Positions 59,028 to 64,000 of a stretch of DNA of 64,000 bases are shown piece by piece. Source of the DNA: Cheiracanthium punctorium. Lineage: Eukaryota; Arthropoda; Arachnida; Araneae; Cheiracanthiidae. The notes under the pieces are model-generated. The model saw only the letters and a list, made by a program, of their open reading frames with translations, was not told the origin of the DNA and searched no databases. The stretch covers positions 62,001 through 126,000 of the forward strand of contig JAWZYV010013269.1 in the NCBI GenBank assembly GCA_038373885.1, in the 5' to 3' direction. Position numbers and translations under genes: made by a program. Position 1 is the stretch's first letter. The number at the start of each line of letters is the position of its first letter.

Positions 59028-59495
59028 ATGGTGCCCTTGCTGTGAGGGCATAAAAAAGTCTGAAATATTGACAATTGGTCACAAAAATACTCAAACATTA
59101 GTCAATTTCCAAGTTTTGATTCACAAAGAATAAATTTAATTTCAATTCAATACAATAAATATGTCACAGTTAAATGAGAATTCTTTACTCTTTTTAATTT
59201 CCAGTAAAAAATATCAATTATTTGTAAAATTGATGCCAGAATTATTTTTATCAATACTGGCATCTTCTGAAAACTATAGAATGCAATGAAAATGCTTTGA
59301 TATAAAAGAACAGCTGGAAAAAACTACACGGCATGAATGGCCCCAGCATTGAAGAGTGCAGCTGTTGCCATCGCTCAATTTAACTAGCAGCAACATTATG
59401 GTAAATCGAATTGCCAATTGTGTGCCACAGAGATAGAAAACTTCTTTTGACAAAGCTGGCATGCAGCCATACAGCCAGCTGTGTTAAAAGAAGTT
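59028..59495 (+). repeat. Dispersed repeat R2, copy 2
   Basis: Partner of 30646-31110; leads directly into the LINE tail that follows, so R2 may be an upstream part of that LINE. Confidence 0.6.
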
Positions 59496-59860
59496 ATTTG
59501 TACTTGTAGGGGTCGATACAGGAATATTTTCCAGGGTCCCATTTTTGTGAAAACTAAAGCGTCCTTTATAATCCAATCCCAATTCCCCAGACAGATCTTT
59601 GCATCCAATTTTAGAATTTTAACTGCAATGACTATCTCCAAGGACACTTTCATTGTATTGGAGTGAGAGATATTCCTGACTGTCCTATTTGTTCCATTGG
59701 AGGGACTATGAATTTTAATCACTTAACAGTTTGTGCTACTTTACTTTGGCCAACACCAATTTTAGTTTTACCTCTTGAAAACTATTTTACTAAGGATAGT
59801 TTGTATTGGGCTGCACGAAGGGATATAGTCTATGCAACTCAGTCCTCGGCATAATTAAAA
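59490..59860 (+). mobile_element. LINE 3' ORF remnant (zinc-knuckle tail)
   Basis: Reads CNDYLQGHFHCIGVRDIPDC, then CPICSIGGTMNFNHLTVCAT, the C...C....H...C tail of Jockey/I-type polyproteins, in a frame open to a stop near 59852 and followed by an A-run (59856-59867) that could be its poly(A). Confidence 0.7.
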
Positions 59861-60007
59861 AAAAAAAACTTTATTTTTGTAAATTTCAGTATTTATTTTT
59901 GTGATTTTCAACCAGGGTTAGAAATTGGGAAGAAAAATCTAGGCATCAGAGGCACCAAACTATTTTTTTTTTTTTTTTTTAGTTGCCAAACTGTTCCACA
60001 TACATGG

Positions 60008-60172
60008 GGGCCATGCCCACAGTTCTCATATTATCGTTAAGATTTTCATACTAATATAACCTGGAGGTGGTTCAACACATACTATGGGCAGGGTGGGGCC
60101 ATGCCCCCCAGCTATCAATTATTATGATTTTCAAACTGGTATAATCTGGAAGTGGTTCAACACTAACATATA
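60008..60172 (+). repeat. Tandem duplication, 89-bp period
   Basis: 60008-60096 and 60097-60172 share GGGCCATGCCC, GATTTTCA and TGGAGGTGGTTCAACAC / TGGAAGTGGTTCAACAC. Confidence 0.7.
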
Positions 60173-60470
60173 GTATTTTTTTTACCCTTGACTTGCCCCC
60201 CCCCCTCTTACAAAAATCATATGAGCATGTGTGCTCATTAGGGTGTTCCTTATATTGGGCCAAAAAAAGTTTTTGATGAAATTTTTTTGCCTGCCCCCTA
60301 AATTTTTTCTTTTTGATCAGATTAACTCATGTGTAATGTTTTAGTCTAGCAAGATGAAATTAACCCGAGCCAACCTGAGACAGAGTTTTCAATGTTACAA
60401 TGGATGATACAATGCATTTAGAACAAATGAAATACTCAGTGTTATTAATTAAAAATTATACTCAATACAT

Positions 60471-61670
60471 TAGAGATGAGTTCGGGCTCATTTTTTGAAG
60501 CCCGAGCCCGAAGACTTTTAATCCGAGCCCGCCCGAGCCCGAGCAATATTATTTAAGTCGGAGCCCGAGCCCGAAGTTTCAGCTAAAGATAAGTAAAATT
60601 CAAAGAAGTAATTCTTTGATAGAATACAATAAATTTTGCTAATTAATTTGTGCAAATTAAAGATAAATATAGTTGCAAATTTTTAATGCACTTTCTAATT
60701 TTTATATCTATGTTCATGAAATAATGTCGGATCTCATGACTAACTAAACAATATAAGCCGCCGTTCTGAAATACCCAAAGAGTTTCCTGCGCCTTCTAGG
60801 CACCCGTGCCGCTATTTTTACTTTCCGAACATGTACCATGTAAGGAAAGTATTGTAATCATGAAAAAATTCGAATTCGAGATTTTGATGTATTTACACGT
60901 TTTGAGATCTTCTGAACTCATTTGTGCTATTTTTATGAGATGTGTGTGTGTGCGTGTGTGTGTTTGTGTGTATGTGAATGAACACGATAGCTTTTAAACG
61001 GGGCATTCGATTGAGCTCAAACTGGGTATATATGTCATAAACCACCGTCGCAAGACCGGTATTGATTTTGGTGTCTATAGGAATTATAGTTTTTCTGCAG
61101 GGCTACAACAAAGATTTCTTTTACATTATGGCCTATGGGGGGAAATTCTTGAAAGTGCGCTAGCGTTTAAACGATACATTCGATTGAGCTCAAATTGGAT
61201 ATATATGTTATAAACCACCAAAGACCGGTATTGATTTTGGTGTGTATAGGACTTATAGTTTTCTTGCAGGGCTACGACAAAGATTTATTTTATATTATGG
61301 CTTAATGGCATATGGGGAGAAATTCTTGAGAGTGCGCAAGCGTTTAAACGGTGCATTCGATGGAGTTTCAATTTGGTATATATGTTTGAATTATTCATCG
61401 ATTAAAATTTATTTAAATACTTGGTCATGATCTTAATCGTAAGTGTTCGGAAAGTCGAGTGGAGTCACTCCAGATTTTTTTTTTATAAGTACTTTTATTT
61501 TCCATATGAATTACTTTAAAAAAATCTGTTTCAGGGAGTATGTTCAATAAAATAGAAATTTTTCACGAGCCCGAGCCCGAACGCAAATGTGAATTACAGA
61601 GCCCGAGCCCGGTTTGGGCCCGGGCTCGGGCTCGGGCTTTCGGGCTCGGGCTGAGCCCGTCTCATCTCTA
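60471..61670. mobile_element. 1200-bp hAT-type element with GAGCCC arrays
   Basis: Left end TAGAGATGAGTTCGGGCTCA, right end (complement) TAGAGATGAGACGGGCTCAG; 8-bp target duplication CAATACAT at 60463-60470 and 61671-61678. The tip fits YARNG. Subterminal arrays of GAGCCCGAGCCCG run inward from both ends (60503-60575, 61565-61655). A helentron-like element (60815-61484) is inserted in the middle. No transposase. Confidence 0.9.
60815..61484 (+). mobile_element. HINE/helentron-like repeat family 2, nested in the hAT element
   Basis: Starts T5-ACTTTCCGAACA (60820-60831); the exact complement TGTTCGGAAAGT is at 61444-61455, followed by the palindrome GAGTG-GAGT-CACTC (61457-61470) and CCAGATTTTTTTTT. 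Inside are a TGTG microsatellite (60941-60977) and three diverged tandem units of about 170-190 bp (CGTTTAAACG...CATTCGATTGAGCTCAAA). Layout and 3' tail match family 1, but the sequence is different. Confidence 0.72.
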
Positions 61671-61678
61671 CAATACAT

Positions 61679-63227
61679 AACCAACAAACATATACATCAA
61701 TACTTTTGTATGCTTCTTGGTGCAGAACTTAAAATTAGTGTGGATATTTTTTTTTTAACATAAATATTTTGCAATCTCAATGTAAGTTGAGATGATGATG
61801 TACATAACGAGGATCAAATTATTTTGTTCATCATTAACTTCATTAATAGTTTAACCCATGTCCTGCATTAATTTAACTATGCTTCCAACAGTCTCTGTTT
61901 TCCACACAATAATTTTTTATTTGGACTTCCAAGTATGACAGATTTTCGCAAATTGAAAGGCAATCTTGTTCAAAGAGGTGTCCAAATGAAGGCGATTTAA
62001 AAAGGTTTTGGTTTTAGTAGACACAAAATCATCTAATATTTCCTGGAAAATACAGTAGTAACAAAACTACAATGTGCAAATACAAATATAGCATTCCTAA
62101 GTAATAGTAGTATATATACTTCGTGAACAGAAGAAATATGTCTGTTCCATGTGTAAGACACTCACAAGCTGGTTTGCAACGAATTTCAATTTCACTCATA
62201 CACAAACATTCTCATTAAAAAAATTATAAAATTGAGAATTCTTCTGATAAATACTAAAAGTGCTGCATGAATTTCTTTTAAACTGCACATGAAAGTGTTT
62301 CATCAAGCCTTTTGTACAATTTTAACAATTTTAAGACGTGGAAGTTCAGCCTAGGTGCTAGGTGATTAATTACATATACAGTTCCTATGAATAATGAAAC
62401 ATTTTTCAAAGACTCTTATTCGGCAGATAAAGTAAGCTGCAATCTGAACAAAACCGTTTTTTAAAGAATAAATTTCTCTTGCCATCAAGATTGGTGCACA
62501 GCACTCAAATATAAATTTTTCATTTATTTTCAGGATATCTTCCAAAAAGCATTATGTATATTTCAGTAAATTCTTTAATGCCATCTCTCAGTATTTGTTT
62601 AATTGATTCTCTTTTTCCACAGTTGGTAATATTTCTTAATTTCTGTCTGATTGATGCCATTCCACATGTTCTTCCCCATTTTTGATATTAATATTGACAT
62701 TTTTTCAATTTTTTCTCAAGTCTTTGAAAAGTAGTACGTCAGGATTTTTCTCTACCTCACACATTTTCCTTTCACATACACTTAGAAAAATTAGGTCATA
62801 TGTGTGATGACGGCATGGAAATAAAGAACTGCAATATCTTTTAATAATTTTTGTTCTAAAAGGATTTATGCACCATTAAAGTACTCATTGTTTGATTGCA
62901 GTGCCACTGCATAAAATTTATACCTTAATTTAAAGATACCAATGAGTTTAACAGTTCGAAAAGCATATGCTTACGAGCTGTTTTCTGTCACCAAAAGATG
63001 CAATAGTTGACAGTCTTTCATCTTTTGTATTGCTGACACTTTATACTGATAAAAGCTTACCATCCCAGTGAACAGTAAAAATCTGAGATACGGTCTTTCG
63101 AAATGCTCTTTCTTTCTGAAATCAGCACATTCCTTTCTTTTAATTTGTCAGATTCTGTGAACTGATCATTTATTAATAATAAACTGTTAAGCAGGTATTA
63201 GTATCTAGTATTTCTAACAATGCATGA
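61679..63227. other. No gene or repeat recognised
   Basis: AT-rich. I looked here on the minus strand for the missing DHRS7 Rossmann exon (TGASSGIG) and did not find it. Confidence 0.5.
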
Positions 63228-63557
63228 AGACCAAGAGACTAACAACAATCAGAAAAGCATTGCTACCAAAAAGCCGATAATGGTTTTCAACTTTCACATT
63301 GTCTCAAGTCGGTACGTGTTAAAATATGTTTATCGACCCAAAAATTTGTATGGGTTAATCTTGAAGCAAATGCAACCAAAAAAGGGTTAGACCAAGAGAC
63401 TAACAACAATCAGAAAAGCATTGCTACCAAAGAGCCCGATAATGGTTTTCAACTTTCACATTCTGTCGCAAGTTGGCACATGCTAAAATATGTTTATCGA
63501 TATCGACCCAAAAATTTGTATGGGTTAATCTTGAAGCAAATGGAACCAAACAAGGGG
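63228..63557 (+). repeat. Tandem duplication, two units of about 161-168 bp
   Basis: 63228-63388 and 63389-63557 share AGACCAAGAGACTAACAACA, AATGGTTTTCAACTTTCACA and AAATTTGTATGGGTTAATCT with few differences, a recent duplication. Confidence 0.9.
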
Positions 63558-63790
63558 GTGGGCATTTAAAAAATTAAAAGATGGAAAATAAATAAGGGAC
63601 ACCTCCAGGTGCCCATGTCCACATATCTGCAGTTTCGAAAAATTTTGTTTTGTTTATGTGTATAAACTCTAAACAGGTGTTAATATATTCGTAAAAGATA
63701 CAATATTCATAAGAAGGCATTTTAATTAATTGCATTTACTTTTAAGGTTTGATTTCTTTCACATTGTTTTATAAAAGGGCCGTTTTAATT

Positions 63791-63998
63791 GGGGGTAGTG
63801 GGGGAGTCTCCCCCAAACACTCACAAAATTCTATTATACTTGGCAAAATTAGACACCTAGTTGGCAAACTTGGCAAAAAAATGATAACGAAAACTATAAT
63901 TTACTTTCTGTTTCTGGTACACTTGGCAAAATTAAGCAAATCCAGTTGGCAAAAGTAAAACATTGGTAATGTAGTTAGTAAAAAAAGAAATAAGTTGG
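63791..63998 (+). repeat. TTGGCAAA array and GGGGGAGTCTCCCCC palindrome
   Basis: A perfect 15-base palindrome (63800-63814) precedes five TTGGCAAA words between about 63840 and 63950, interspersed irregularly with AAATTA. Cut by the window end, so its nature is unclear. Confidence 0.55.
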
Positions 63999-64000
63999 TA

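Noticed and set aside
60471..61670. GAGCCC runs as a CpG-island promoter
   Set aside because: The runs sit at the ends of a transposon with an exact 8-bp target duplication and are its subterminal repeats.
63228..63557. CRISPR-like array
   Set aside because: Only two long units in tandem without spacers, in a eukaryotic genome.

Overview
This is eukaryotic, AT-rich DNA from an animal, most likely an arthropod. The genes have canonical GT-AG introns from about 80 bp to 7 kb, and the space between exons is filled with transposons. A chelicerate such as a spider is my guess from the protein sequences and the repeat load; I cannot prove it here. Four protein-coding genes are well supported.

Layout. 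(1) 1-1842: the 3' part of an intronless cytosolic HSP70 ending in EEVD; its start lies left of the window. (2) 1843-15428: repeat-rich intergenic DNA holding a tRNA-derived SINE, a 2-kb rolling-circle-like repeat, a small hAT MITE and a decayed Tigger/pogo element. (3) 15429-16331, minus: single-exon NELF-E, a subunit of the negative elongation factor. (4) 16332-16897: a head-to-head promoter with a perfect CRE and a perfect RFX X-box. (5) 16898-45345, plus: a complete 12-exon TTC8/BBS8 gene, a BBSome subunit (497 aa); every exon joins in frame. Its introns carry hAT, mariner, Tigger, LINE and SINE copies, a retroposed transcript, and two elements that share a GGGTCATTCC terminus. (6) 47472-58864, minus: the last five exons of a DHRS7-type short-chain dehydrogenase/reductase, convergent with TTC8; its first exons lie beyond 58864, probably right of the window. 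(7) 58900-64000: mostly repeats, including a hAT element with an 8-bp target duplication that is itself split by a second rolling-circle-like element.

The genes do not form a pathway. TTC8 and NELF-E share an upstream region, and the X-box fits the ciliary role of TTC8. The most interesting material is mobile: two related families that look like helentron-associated (HINE) elements, and a GGGTCATTCC-ended family with a repeated CAGTCCCCTGG leader motif and a basic, coiled-coil-like ORF that I cannot assign to a known superfamily.
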